Assembly: GCA_030605745.1 (NCBI GenBank)
Contig: JAUWHT010000046.1
Coordinates: 1-7,478 of the forward strand
Reading direction: 5' to 3'
Source: Pirellulales bacterium
GTDB taxonomy: Bacteria > Planctomycetota > Planctomycetia > Pirellulales > Thermoguttaceae
DNA: 7,478 bases
The notes beneath the pieces were generated by a model, which searched no databases, was not told the DNA's origin, and saw nothing but the letters and a program-made list of their open reading frames with translations. The number at the start of each line of letters is the position of its first letter. Position 1 is the stretch's first letter. Both the position numbers and the translations under genes were made by a program. Below, piece by piece: positions 1 to 5,226 of this stretch.

Positions 1-159
1 CGCGCGGTCGAGGAGTTGTTCAACGTGAAGGTAGTGTGTGTAAACACCCAGAACCGCAAAGGAAAACCCCGACGAACCCGATTCCGTTGGGGAAATACCA
101 AGGCCTGGAAAAAAGCGGTCGTCACGTTGGACCCGGAAGACAGGATCGATTTTTTCTAA
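1..159 (+). CDS. rplW: 50S ribosomal protein L23, C-terminal part (5' end outside window)
   Basis: The first 159 bases read as an open frame of 52 residues ending at TAA (157-159), beginning RAVEELFNVKV and ending DPEDRIDFF. This is the C-terminal half of L23: the helix and strand with VEELFNVKV, then the basic loop NRKGKPRRTRFRWG, then the closing strand KKAVVTLDPEDRIDFF. L23 binds domain III of 23S rRNA beside the peptide exit tunnel and is the docking site for trigger factor and SRP. The position directly upstream of rplB is the standard S10 operon order. The start lies outside the window, so full length cannot be judged. The identification is firm because both sequence and synteny agree. 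Confidence 0.95.
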   Translation, partial: RAVEELFNVKVVCVNTQNRKGKPRRTRFRWGNTKAWKKAVVTLDPEDRIDFF

Positions 160-161
160 AT

Positions 162-217
162 GTTTAGCCCCGGCGTCCATGCCGGGAGAGATCGCCGCGT
201 AGACGCGGCGGCTAAAC
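162..217 (+). repeat. Palindromic element with predicted three-way-junction fold, rplW–rplB gap
   Basis: The 69-base gap is almost wholly self-complementary. GTTTAGC (162-168) pairs with GCTAAAC (211-217) as an outer stem. Inside it sit two hairpins: CCCGGC (169-174) with GCCGGG (181-186), and CGCCGCGT (193-200) with ACGCGGCG (203-210). Together they make a closed three-stem junction two bases past the rplW stop. It carries no T-run, so it does not look like an intrinsic terminator. It resembles a small REP- or MITE-like palindrome and could also stabilise mRNA ends. The pairing is read directly; the function is not known. Confidence 0.75.
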
Positions 218-228
218 GATAGCTAACC

Positions 229-1083
229 ATGGGAATTCGCCGATACAAGCCGACCACGCCGGGTCGTCGCGGGGCCACCGTGAGCGACTTTGCCGAGTTG
301 ACGCCGGGCGCCAAGCCGCTCAAGAAGCTGCTTAGGCCCAAGCGCCGGACCGGTGGGCGGAATAACCAGGGAAAGATCACCGCGCGGCATCGCGGCGGCG
401 GACATAAGCGGAGCTATCGCCAGATCGACTTCCGCCGCAGCAAGGATGGTGTGCCTGCGGTGGTCAACTCGATCCAGTACGATCCCAACCGCAGCAGTCG
501 GATCGCGCTGCTACATTACGCGGATGGTGAGAAGCGCTACATCCTGGCCCCGGAGGGGCTGAAGGTGAGCGATCAGGTCCTCAGCGGCGAGGAGGCCCCG
601 GTCGCGGTGGGCAACTGCCTGCCGCTTTCCCGGATTCCGCTGGGGATGGATATCCACAACATCGAGTTGCAGCCTGGCCGCGGCGGCGTGTTGTGCCGCT
701 CGGCCGGCACGCGCGCTACGCTGGCCGCACGTGACGCCGGCTGGGCCCAGATCAGTTTGCCCAGCGGAGAAATCCGCCGCGTTCCGGCCTCATGCCGGGC
801 AACGATCGGGGTGATCGGCAACGCCGACCACATGGGCATCGTGCTGGGTAAAGCGGGCCGAAAACGGTGGATGGGACGCCGGCCGCACGTCCGTGGCACG
901 GCAATGAACCCCGTCGACCACCCCCACGGCGGCGGCGAGGGCCGAACCAAGGGCGGACGACACCCGGTCAGCCCCACCGGAAAACCCACCAAGGGCGGTG
1001 CTACCCGCAAGAGACGTAAACCCTCAAACAAGGCCATCGTTCGACGGCGGCGGTCAAAGAGGTATGGATTGTTGAAAATTTAG
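229..1083 (+). CDS. rplB: 50S ribosomal protein L2
   Basis: 284 residues, slightly longer than the usual 273-280. L2 binds 23S rRNA near the peptidyl-transferase centre and helps hold the subunits together. Family signatures run in order: N-terminal RYKPTTPGRR (5-14), RNNQGKITARHRGGGHKRSYR (44-64), YDPNRS (84-89), and the C-terminal loop NPVDHPHGGGEG (227-238). H231 corresponds to the functionally important His229 of E. coli L2. The C-terminus is very basic (KRRKPSNKAIVRRRRSKR). The ATG at 229 is chosen because MGIRRYKPTTPGRR is the expected start. No Shine-Dalgarno sequence is visible in front of it (GATAGCTAACC). It follows rplW after a 69-base palindromic gap. Identification is secure. Confidence 0.98.
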   Translation: MGIRRYKPTTPGRRGATVSDFAELTPGAKPLKKLLRPKRRTGGRNNQGKITARHRGGGHKRSYRQIDFRRSKDGVPAVVNSIQYDPNRSSRIALLHYADGEKRYILAPEGLKVSDQVLSGEEAPVAVGNCLPLSRIPLGMDIHNIELQPGRGGVLCRSAGTRATLAARDAGWAQISLPSGEIRRVPASCRATIGVIGNADHMGIVLGKAGRKRWMGRRPHVRGTAMNPVDHPHGGGEGRTKGGRHPVSPTGKPTKGGATRKRRKPSNKAIVRRRRSKRYGLLKI

Positions 1084-1090
1084 GGAGCTA

Positions 1091-1184
1091 TCAGTCATAA
1101 AGCCGCGACCGGTGGTCGCGCATCGCGGAATCGAAAACTAACAATCTAAGTAATCGCGACCGCCGGTCGCGGCTTTATGACTGA
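1091..1184 (+). repeat. Long inverted repeat (30-bp arms), rplB–rpsS gap
   Basis: The left arm (1091-1120) pairs with the right arm (1155-1184) over 30 positions. There is a single non-Watson-Crick position, T1113 against G1162, which would be a U·G wobble in RNA. The loop is 34 bases (1121-1154). Each arm is itself palindromic: CGCGACC (1104-1110) with GGTCGCG (1114-1120), and CGCGACC (1155-1161) with GGTCGCG (1165-1171). The element can therefore fold as one long hairpin or as two short ones. This is the layout of a pair of REP-like units in opposite orientation (BIME-like). It begins seven bases after the rplB stop and ends 12 bases before the rpsS ATG. It has no T-run. Mobility is inferred from structure only. 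Confidence 0.85.
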
Positions 1185-1196
1185 AAGCTGATAACC

Positions 1197-1466
1197 ATGG
1201 GAAGATCACTAAAAAAGGGTCCCTTCGTCGATCCGAAGCTTTACGCGAAGGTGGAAAAGCAGAATCAGGCGGGGATCAAAGAGCCAATTAAGACGTGGGC
1301 CCGGGCGTGCACGGTGATTCCCGAGTTTGTCGGGCACACGTTTATGGTGCACAACGGGAAAAACCATCTGAAGGTGTTCGTCACCGAGGAGATGGTCGGT
1401 CACAAGTTGGGTGAATTCGCGCCGACGCGGACCTTCCGCGGACACGGCGGCAAGGGCAAGAGATAA
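1197..1466 (+). CDS. rpsS: 30S ribosomal protein S19
   Basis: 89 residues, close to the family's usual 88-93. S19 sits in the head of the 30S subunit, contacts S13 and 16S rRNA, and lies near the A-site tRNA and the bridge to the 50S. Signatures: RSLKKGPFVD (3-12), the core ARACTVIPEFVGHTFMVHNG (35-54), and GHKLGEFAPTRTFRGHGGK (68-86). The start MGRSLKKGPFVD matches the family exactly, so the ATG at 1197 is secure. No clear Shine-Dalgarno sequence is present; the leader just before it is AAGCTGATAACC. The stop is one base before the rplV start, so the two genes are probably translationally coupled. Confidence 0.98.
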   Translation: MGRSLKKGPFVDPKLYAKVEKQNQAGIKEPIKTWARACTVIPEFVGHTFMVHNGKNHLKVFVTEEMVGHKLGEFAPTRTFRGHGGKGKR

Positions 1467-1467
1467 C

Positions 1468-1794
1468 ATGGCTTTCACGGCTGTTCATCGATTCGCGCGG
1501 ATCAGCCCCCGCAAGGTCCGACCAATCGCGGACATGATTCGGGGAAAGTTCGCCGACGATGCCCTGAACGTTTTGCGGTACCAGCCCCATCGCGGGGCGC
1601 GGATGCTGGAGAAAGTGCTCCGTAGTGCGCTGGCCAACGCCGAGGACCGCCGGGCGCCAAACCTTAATCACCTGATCGTGGTTGACGTGCGAGTGGACCC
1701 GGGCCCGATGTTCAAGCGGATGCGCCCCCGCGCCCGCGGAATGGCAAACATCATCAAGAAGCGTATGTCACATATTCAGATAGCCCTGGAATAA
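1468..1794 (+). CDS. rplV: 50S ribosomal protein L22
   Basis: 108 residues (E. coli has 110). L22 lines the nascent-peptide exit tunnel and contacts all 23S rRNA domains. Seen: ISPRKVR (12-18), the helical core with ARMLEKVLRSALANAE (44-59), and the extended β-hairpin region GPMFKRMRPRARG (79-91) followed by KKRMSHI (97-103), the part that reaches into the tunnel. A longer open frame extends upstream to 1411, but those 19 extra codons lie inside rpsS. MAFTAVHRFARISPRK at 1468 is the normal N-terminus, and AAGAG just upstream may serve as a ribosome binding site. The start is one base after the rpsS stop. Confidence 0.97.
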   Translation: MAFTAVHRFARISPRKVRPIADMIRGKFADDALNVLRYQPHRGARMLEKVLRSALANAEDRRAPNLNHLIVVDVRVDPGPMFKRMRPRARGMANIIKKRMSHIQIALE

Positions 1795-1798
1795 CACT

Positions 1799-2515
1799 AT
1801 GGGTCAGAAAGTCAATCCCATCGGGTTCCGCACCGGCGTCATGATCGGATGGAAGAGTCGGTGGTACGCCTCGAAACAGGAGTTTGCCGAACTGCTGGTC
1901 GAGGACCATAAGATCCGCAATTTCATCAAGCGCCGGAAGGAGAAGTTCGGCAAGCCGATGTACCCGGCCGTCGCCAAGGTCGAAATCGAGCGGACCCGCG
2001 ACGAAGTCAAGGTAATCCTGTATTCGGCTCGGCCAGGCGTGCTGATCGGGCGGAAAGGGGAGCGGGTAGAGGAATTGCAGAAGGAGTTGCAGGAGAAGAC
2101 GGGCCGGCGAATCAACATCAAGATTGAAGAAGTCAACCGGCCGGAAATCGTTGCCCAGCTTGTGGCCGAGGATATTGCCGAGCAGTTGAGCAAGCGGTCG
2201 GGGTTCCGGCGGACGATGAAGCGGGCGATGGAACAAACCATGGAAGCCGGGGCCAAAGGAATCAAAATCCAACTGGCAGGCCGGCTGGGGGGATCGGAGA
2301 TGGCCCGACGCGAGAAGCAGATCTCCGGCTCCATCCCGCTGAGCACCTTACGGGCCAAGATAGACTACGGCTTCACCGAAGCCAAAATCGCCCAGGGCCA
2401 CATCGGCGTGCAGGTGTGGATCAATCAGGGCATGTATAGCGAGGAAGACGTCGATGGCGCTGATGCCAAAACGAGTCAAGCACCGAAAAAGCCAAAGAGG
2501 ACGTATAAAAGGTAA
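1799..2515 (+). CDS. rpsC: 30S ribosomal protein S3
   Basis: 238 residues, within the family range. S3 binds 16S rRNA in the 30S head and lines the mRNA entry channel, where its basic residues contribute to helicase activity. Order: N-terminal MGQKVNPIGFRTG (1-13), a type II KH domain with the GxxG loop GRKG (84-87), then the C-terminal domain with RRTMKRAM (196-area of the fold, before IQLAGRLGG), REKQISGSIPLSTLRAKIDYG and the closing strand IGVQVWINQG. The last ~20 residues form an Ala/Lys/Pro-rich basic tail ending KKPKRTYKR. Its coding DNA (2454-2515) also encodes the N-terminus of L16 in another frame. The start is four bases after the rplV stop. Confidence 0.98.
   Translation: MGQKVNPIGFRTGVMIGWKSRWYASKQEFAELLVEDHKIRNFIKRRKEKFGKPMYPAVAKVEIERTRDEVKVILYSARPGVLIGRKGERVEELQKELQEKTGRRINIKIEEVNRPEIVAQLVAEDIAEQLSKRSGFRRTMKRAMEQTMEAGAKGIKIQLAGRLGGSEMARREKQISGSIPLSTLRAKIDYGFTEAKIAQGHIGVQVWINQGMYSEEDVDGADAKTSQAPKKPKRTYKR
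2441..2446 (+). promoter_or_regulatory. Ribosome binding site for rplP, inside rpsC
   Basis: GAGGAA at 2441-2446 lies seven bases before the ATG at 2454 and is one of the better Shine-Dalgarno sequences in the window. It supports 2454 (MALMPKR) as the rplP start rather than the in-frame ATG at 2463. This puts both the binding site and the start inside the rpsC coding region. Confidence 0.6.
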
Positions 2516-2870
2516 CGCCTCTCGGGGCAACCGGGTCGTCTTTGGCGATTTCGGGTTGCAGGCCGTCCAAGGCGGCTGGATCGGTGCAGCGACAATTGAA
2601 GCCGGGCGGATCGCGGCGCAGCAGTACCTGCGCACTGAGGGCCGGCTGTATATCCGGATATTCCCACATAAATCAATTACCTCGATTCCCTTGGAAACCC
2701 GTATGGGAAAGGGAAAAGGAGAACCCGACTATTGGGCGGCGGTGGTTAAGCCGGGCACTGTGCTGTACGAGATCAGCGGCACTAGCGAAGAGGTCGCCCG
2801 ATTGTGCCTCACCCGACTGGCCCACAAAATGCCCGTGCGAGTACGATTCCTGCGAAGACGAGCAATGTAG
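2454..2870 (+). CDS. rplP: 50S ribosomal protein L16
   Basis: 138 residues, the usual length. L16 sits between the central protuberance and the peptidyl-transferase centre and helps place A-site tRNA. Signatures: MPKRVKHRKSQRGRIKG (4-20), FGDFGLQAV (30-38), IRIFPHKSIT (67-76) and TRMGKGKGEPDYW (82-94). R83 corresponds to E. coli Arg81, the residue hydroxylated by YcfD in that species. The start at 2454 overlaps rpsC by 62 bases, so the first 20 codons are dual-coding. A later ATG at 2463 (MPKRV) is also plausible from the protein alone, and the overlap would still be 53 bases. The core basic motif MPKRVKHRKSQRGR is itself inside the overlap, so the overlap is real. Confidence 0.96.
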   Translation: MALMPKRVKHRKSQRGRIKGNASRGNRVVFGDFGLQAVQGGWIGAATIEAGRIAAQQYLRTEGRLYIRIFPHKSITSIPLETRMGKGKGEPDYWAAVVKPGTVLYEISGTSEEVARLCLTRLAHKMPVRVRFLRRRAM

Positions 2871-3035
2871 GCTATTAGGCTGTTAGGCTGTTAGGAATGA
2901 AGATGGGGTTGAACGATGTGTGAGAACTCCAAGCTGAAAGCGTTTTGGTTGGTCGATAAGTTGACCGTTATTATTACCTCCATACTAATCCGTTCCCTAC
3001 GAACGAAAACCTAACAGCCTAATAGCCTAACAGCC
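2870..3035 (+). repeat. Element bounded by inverted octamer arrays, rplP–rpmC gap
   Basis: The left end (2870-2895) is three tandem octamers: GCTATTAG, GCTGTTAG, GCTGTTAG. The right end (3010-3035) is the complement: CTAACAGC, CTAATAGC, CTAACAGC. Aligned end to end the arms match at 24 of 26 positions. In a register shifted by one octamer, 2870-2887 pairs perfectly with 3010-3027 (18 bp). The array begins at the rplP TAG stop. The 114-base interior (2896-3009) holds no open frame of note, is visibly less GC-rich than the genes, and contains a possible promoter. The layout is MITE-like, but no target-site duplication is evident. Confidence 0.75.
2961..2989 (+). promoter_or_regulatory. Possible internal σ70-type promoter upstream of rpmC
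   Basis: TTGACC (2961-2966) is followed after exactly 17 bases by ACTAAT (2984-2989). The first matches TTGACA at five of six positions and the second matches TATAAT at four of six. It lies in the AT-richer interior of the octamer-bounded element, about 60 bases before the rpmC ATG. Such a match can arise by chance in AT-richer DNA, so this is only a candidate for a secondary start serving rpmC and the genes after it. Confidence 0.25.
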
Positions 3036-3049
3036 CAGGGGAATGAACC

Positions 3050-3274
3050 ATGACCAAGGCGGCCGAACTTCGTGAGATGAGCGACGAGCAGTTGACCGTG
3101 ACGCTCAAGGAGACGACCGACAACTTCTTCCGGCTGCGCCTCCAGGCCCAAACCGAACGGCTGGATGCACCCAGCGAACTGCGCAAGAACCGCCAACTGA
3201 TCGCGCGGATCAAAACGATCCAGAACGAGCGGAAGCGAGCGGCGGCCGCCAAGGATCAATCGACCTCTGACTGA
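3050..3274 (+). CDS. rpmC: 50S ribosomal protein L29
   Basis: 74 residues; the family is usually 60-75. L29 is a two-helix protein at the exit-tunnel rim next to L23. Seen: N-terminal helix AAELREMSDEQLTVTLKET, then LFRLR-type FFRLRLQAQTERLDA (26-40) and the conserved ELRKNRQLIARIKTI (43-57). The last 17 residues (RKRAAAAKDQSTSD) are a low-complexity tail. The ATG at 3050 follows AGGGGAA (3037-3043), a fair Shine-Dalgarno match that overlaps the edge of the preceding repeat element. The gene is separated from rplP by 179 bases, the largest gap in the window, and from rpsQ by 11. Confidence 0.95.
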   Translation: MTKAAELREMSDEQLTVTLKETTDNFFRLRLQAQTERLDAPSELRKNRQLIARIKTIQNERKRAAAAKDQSTSD

Positions 3275-3285
3275 AGAACATCACT

Positions 3286-3585
3286 ATGCCCAAGAGAGTT
3301 GCAATCGGCGTCGTGACCAGCGACAAGACGGCTAAGACCCGCCGGGTCGAAATCTCCCGGCTGGTCAAGCATCCGGTGTACGGGAAGTACCTTCGTCGGA
3401 AGACCGTCTGTTACGTCCATGACGAGAATGACGAGTCGCACAGCGGCGACACCGTGGAGATTGTCGAGTGTCGCCCGATGTCGAAGATGAAGTGTTGGGA
3501 GTTGGTTCGGGTGGTGGAAAAGGGCCGACTGATCGACGTGGCGGCAATGCGAGCAGCGGCGAAAGCCGAAGAAACCGAAGACTGA
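3286..3585 (+). CDS. rpsQ: 30S ribosomal protein S17
   Basis: 99 residues, longer than the usual 80-90 because of a C-terminal tail. S17 is an OB-fold primary binder of 16S rRNA in the 5' domain of the 30S body. Signatures: GVVTSDKTAKTRRVEI (8-23), HPVYGKYLRRKT (29-40), then the hallmark GDTVEIVECRPMSKMK (54-69) and WELVRVVEKG (71-80). Residues 81-99 (RLIDVAAMRAAAKAEETED) are an Ala/Glu-rich extension beyond the family core. The start is 11 bases after the rpmC stop with only a weak AAGAA upstream. After its stop the operon is interrupted by a 149-base repeat-filled gap. Confidence 0.96.
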   Translation: MPKRVAIGVVTSDKTAKTRRVEISRLVKHPVYGKYLRRKTVCYVHDENDESHSGDTVEIVECRPMSKMKCWELVRVVEKGRLIDVAAMRAAAKAEETED

Positions 3586-3593
3586 ACCTCATA

Positions 3594-3711
3594 CACCACG
3601 GAGTCACGGAGGACACGGAGAAGATTATGGGAAAGATTTTTCTTCAGTATAAAACAACAAGTTGTTGCAACAACTAGACTTAAACTCCGTGTTCTCCGTG
3701 TCTCTGTGGTG
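3594..3711 (+). repeat. ACCACRGAG-type inverted repeat element, rpsQ–rplN gap
   Basis: The left arm (3594-3620) and right arm (3685-3711) are 27-base complements that match at 24 positions. Each is built of short units of the kind CACGGAG or CTCCGTG, and the outer ends are CACCAC and GTGGTG. From memory, sequences of the type 'caccacagagacac…' are common intergenic repeats in many environmental bacteria; I could not search to confirm this. The interior is AT-rich. At its centre is a perfect palindrome, AGTTGTTGCAACAACT (3660-3675). The element starts eight bases after the rpsQ stop and ends 23 bases before the rplN ATG. Confidence 0.8.
3660..3675 (+). repeat. Perfect 16-bp palindrome inside the rpsQ–rplN element
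   Basis: AGTTGTTGCAACAACT reads the same on both strands with no spacer between the half-sites. A palindrome without a loop favours a DNA-level role, such as a dimeric protein site or a recombination end, over an RNA hairpin. It lies near the middle of the flanking 27-base inverted repeat. Confidence 0.6.
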
Positions 3712-3734
3712 ACTATAGCGTTGCGGTATTAGCC

Positions 3735-4103
3735 ATGATCCAGATGCAAACTCGGCTTAGCGTGGCCGACAATACCGGGGCCAAAGAACTGATGTGCATC
3801 AAGGTGCTTGGTGGAACCCGCCGGCGCAGCGCGAGGGTGGGCGATATCATCGTCTGTAGCGTCAAAAGCGTGATTCCCGGGAGCGATTTCAAGAAGGGCG
3901 CCGTGGTCCGCGCGGTCATCGTCCGCTGCAAGCAACCCACCCGACGCGAAGATGGCAGCTACGTCCGTTTCGACACTAATGCCGCGGTGATCATCGACAA
4001 CGAGAAGAACCCACGGGGCACCCGCATCTTCGGCGCCGTAGCCCGGGAACTACGCGAACGGAATTTCATGAAAATCGTCAGCCTCGCCAGCGAGGTCGTC
4101 TGA
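3735..4103 (+). CDS. rplN: 50S ribosomal protein L14
   Basis: 122 residues, exactly the family's typical length. L14 is a β-barrel protein that binds 23S rRNA beside L19 and takes part in an intersubunit bridge; it is also the target of the silencing factor RsfS. Signatures: MIQMQTRLSVADNTGAKEL (1-19), CIKVLGGTRRR (21-31), GDIIVCSVK (36-44), FKKGAVVRAVIVR (52-64), FDTNAAVIID (79-88) and PRGTRIFGAVARELR (93-107). The start MIQMQTRL fixes the ATG at 3735. No Shine-Dalgarno sequence is visible before it (GCGGTATTAGCC). The stop TGA shares its final A with the rplX ATG, implying translational coupling. Confidence 0.98.
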   Translation: MIQMQTRLSVADNTGAKELMCIKVLGGTRRRSARVGDIIVCSVKSVIPGSDFKKGAVVRAVIVRCKQPTRREDGSYVRFDTNAAVIIDNEKNPRGTRIFGAVARELRERNFMKIVSLASEVV

Positions 4104-4450
4104 TGTTGATCCGAGTAGACGATACCGTGGAAGTCACTGCCGGGGATGACCGCGGTACGCGCGGCAAGGTGCTGCGGGTAGACCGCAGGTCGGGAAAACT
4201 GGTCGTGGAGCACGTGAACCGGGTGTACAAGCACGTCCGGCGGAGCCAGAAGAACCCGCAAGGCGGCCGGCTCTCGATGGAAATGCCGATCTCGGCGTCC
4301 AACGTCCTGTTAGTCTGCGAGGCCTGTGGCGCTGCGACCCGCCTTGGAGCCCGCTTCTTGGACGACGGTAGCAAGGAACGCTTTTGCAAGAAATGCGGCG
4401 CCGGGAACAGCCAAGTCGCGCCCCCAAAGGCCCAACACGCTCGGAAATAG
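4103..4450 (+). CDS. rplX: 50S ribosomal protein L24 with zinc-ribbon motif
   Basis: 115 residues. L24 is an early assembly initiator that binds the 5' end of 23S rRNA near the tunnel exit. A KOW-type SH3 domain lies at about 2-30 (DDTVEVTAGDDRGTRGKVLRV). It is followed by the family segment VNRVYKHVRRSQKNPQGG (38-55) and by C72-x2-C75 and C95-x2-C98. That four-cysteine pattern is a zinc ribbon kept in many bacteria and lost in others such as E. coli. The last 17 residues form a polar basic tail. The start overlaps the rplN stop by one base (TGATG). rplE follows after 13 bases. Confidence 0.96.
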   Translation: MLIRVDDTVEVTAGDDRGTRGKVLRVDRRSGKLVVEHVNRVYKHVRRSQKNPQGGRLSMEMPISASNVLLVCEACGAATRLGARFLDDGSKERFCKKCGAGNSQVAPPKAQHARK

Positions 4451-4463
4451 ACCTGATACCATA

Positions 4464-5009
4464 ATGACGCCGCGACTACTGGAAAAATACGAAACAGAGA
4501 TCCTGCCGGCCCTGGCCAAGCAGTTTGGCCGGACCAACCGGCTGTCGCTGCCGCGGCTGGAAAAGATCATGGTCAACATGGGTGTCGGCAGTGCGATCGG
4601 CGAGAAGAAATACCTCGACGAAGCCACCGATGCGCTTAGGATGCTCTCCGGCCAGAAACCGCTCGTCACCGCCGGTCGCAAGTCGATCGCCGGGTTCCGG
4701 CTTCGCGAGGGAATGGCCATCGGCTGTAAGGTCACGCTGCGCGGCAAGCGAATGTACGAATTCCTGGACCGGCTGGTCTCCTTGGCGCTGCCCCGGGTAC
4801 GTGACTTCCGGGGCTTGAGCCCGAACGCATTCGACGGGCACGGTAACTACAGCCTGGGTCTGACTGAACAATTGGTTTTCCCCGAGTTGAATCCGGACAA
4901 ATACTCGCGTGCCCAGGGAATGAACGTCACCATGGTCACCAGCACCGATCGCGACGAGGAAGCCCGCGAATTGCTGCGGCAACTGGGTATGCCGCTGCGT
5001 ACAACATAA
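4464..5009 (+). CDS. rplE: 50S ribosomal protein L5
   Basis: 181 residues; the family is usually 178-187. L5 binds 5S rRNA and forms part of the central protuberance, touching P-site tRNA. Seen: N-terminal LLEKYETEILPALAKQFG (5-22), LEKIMVNMGVG (32-42), ALRMLSGQKPLVTAGRKSIAGFRLREG (57-83), the helix LDRLVSLALPRVRDFRGL (101-118), and GNYSLGLTEQLVFPEL (127-142). The frame is open upstream to 4326, but those 46 codons lie within rplX and are unlike L5. MTPRLLEKYE at 4464 fits the family. The start has only a weak upstream purine stretch. The gene is 13 bases after rplX and 15 before rpsN. Confidence 0.97.
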   Translation: MTPRLLEKYETEILPALAKQFGRTNRLSLPRLEKIMVNMGVGSAIGEKKYLDEATDALRMLSGQKPLVTAGRKSIAGFRLREGMAIGCKVTLRGKRMYEFLDRLVSLALPRVRDFRGLSPNAFDGHGNYSLGLTEQLVFPELNPDKYSRAQGMNVTMVTSTDRDEEARELLRQLGMPLRTT

Positions 5010-5024
5010 ACAGGACCAAACCGT

Positions 5025-5210
5025 ATGGCAAGTAAGTCAAAAATCGCCAAGGCGCTGCGCACGCCGAAGTTCAGCACTCGCGGCGAGCGGCGGTGCAAGA
5101 TCTGCGGACGGCCGCGGAGTGTGTATCGGAAATTCGGAATCTGCCGCATCTGCTTCCGTAATCTCGCAGATGAAGGACTTATTCCCGGCGTCAAAAAGGC
5201 AAGTTGGTAA
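5025..5210 (+). CDS. rpsZ: 30S ribosomal protein S14, zinc-binding type Z
   Basis: 61 residues, exactly the short zinc-dependent form; the zinc-free form is about 90-100. S14 sits in the 30S head and contacts S3, S10 and S19. Cysteines C24, C27, C40 and C43 form the CxxC-x12-CxxC zinc site (CKIC, CRIC). The segment RPRSVYRKFGICRICFR (29-45) and the ending GLIPGVKKASW are family hallmarks. A CAGGA motif 10 bases or so upstream serves as a plausible Shine-Dalgarno site. In some nomenclatures it is called rpsN. It lies between rplE (15 bases) and rpsH (16 bases), the standard spc order. Confidence 0.97.
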   Translation: MASKSKIAKALRTPKFSTRGERRCKICGRPRSVYRKFGICRICFRNLADEGLIPGVKKASW

Positions 5211-5226
5211 AGGAACACTAAACATC

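Noticed and set aside
156..405. Reverse-strand open frames across the rplW–rplB junction
   Set aside because: They cross the palindromic gap and the start of rplB, have low-complexity Arg/Pro-rich translations and match no family; they are shadows of GC-rich coding DNA.
573..1037. 154-residue reverse-strand open frame inside rplB
   Set aside because: It lies wholly opposite the conserved L2 gene and its translation has no recognisable domain.
1754..2358. Two reverse-strand open frames of 172 and 184 residues opposite rpsC
   Set aside because: Both lie opposite a secure S3 gene, overlap each other in different frames and resemble no protein family.
2871..3049. CRISPR array or origin iterons in the rplP–rpmC gap
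   Set aside because: The repeats are contiguous octamers in inverted blocks, without spacers or any replication gene nearby.
3468..3677. 69-residue forward open frame running from rpsQ into the repeat element
   Set aside because: Its first half is S17 in another frame and the rest is the inverted repeat; it has no plausible start context or domain.
4451..4463. S8-binding translational operator before rplE, as in the E. coli spc operon
   Set aside because: The gap is only 13 bases and no 16S helix-21-like fold could be recognised around the rplE start.
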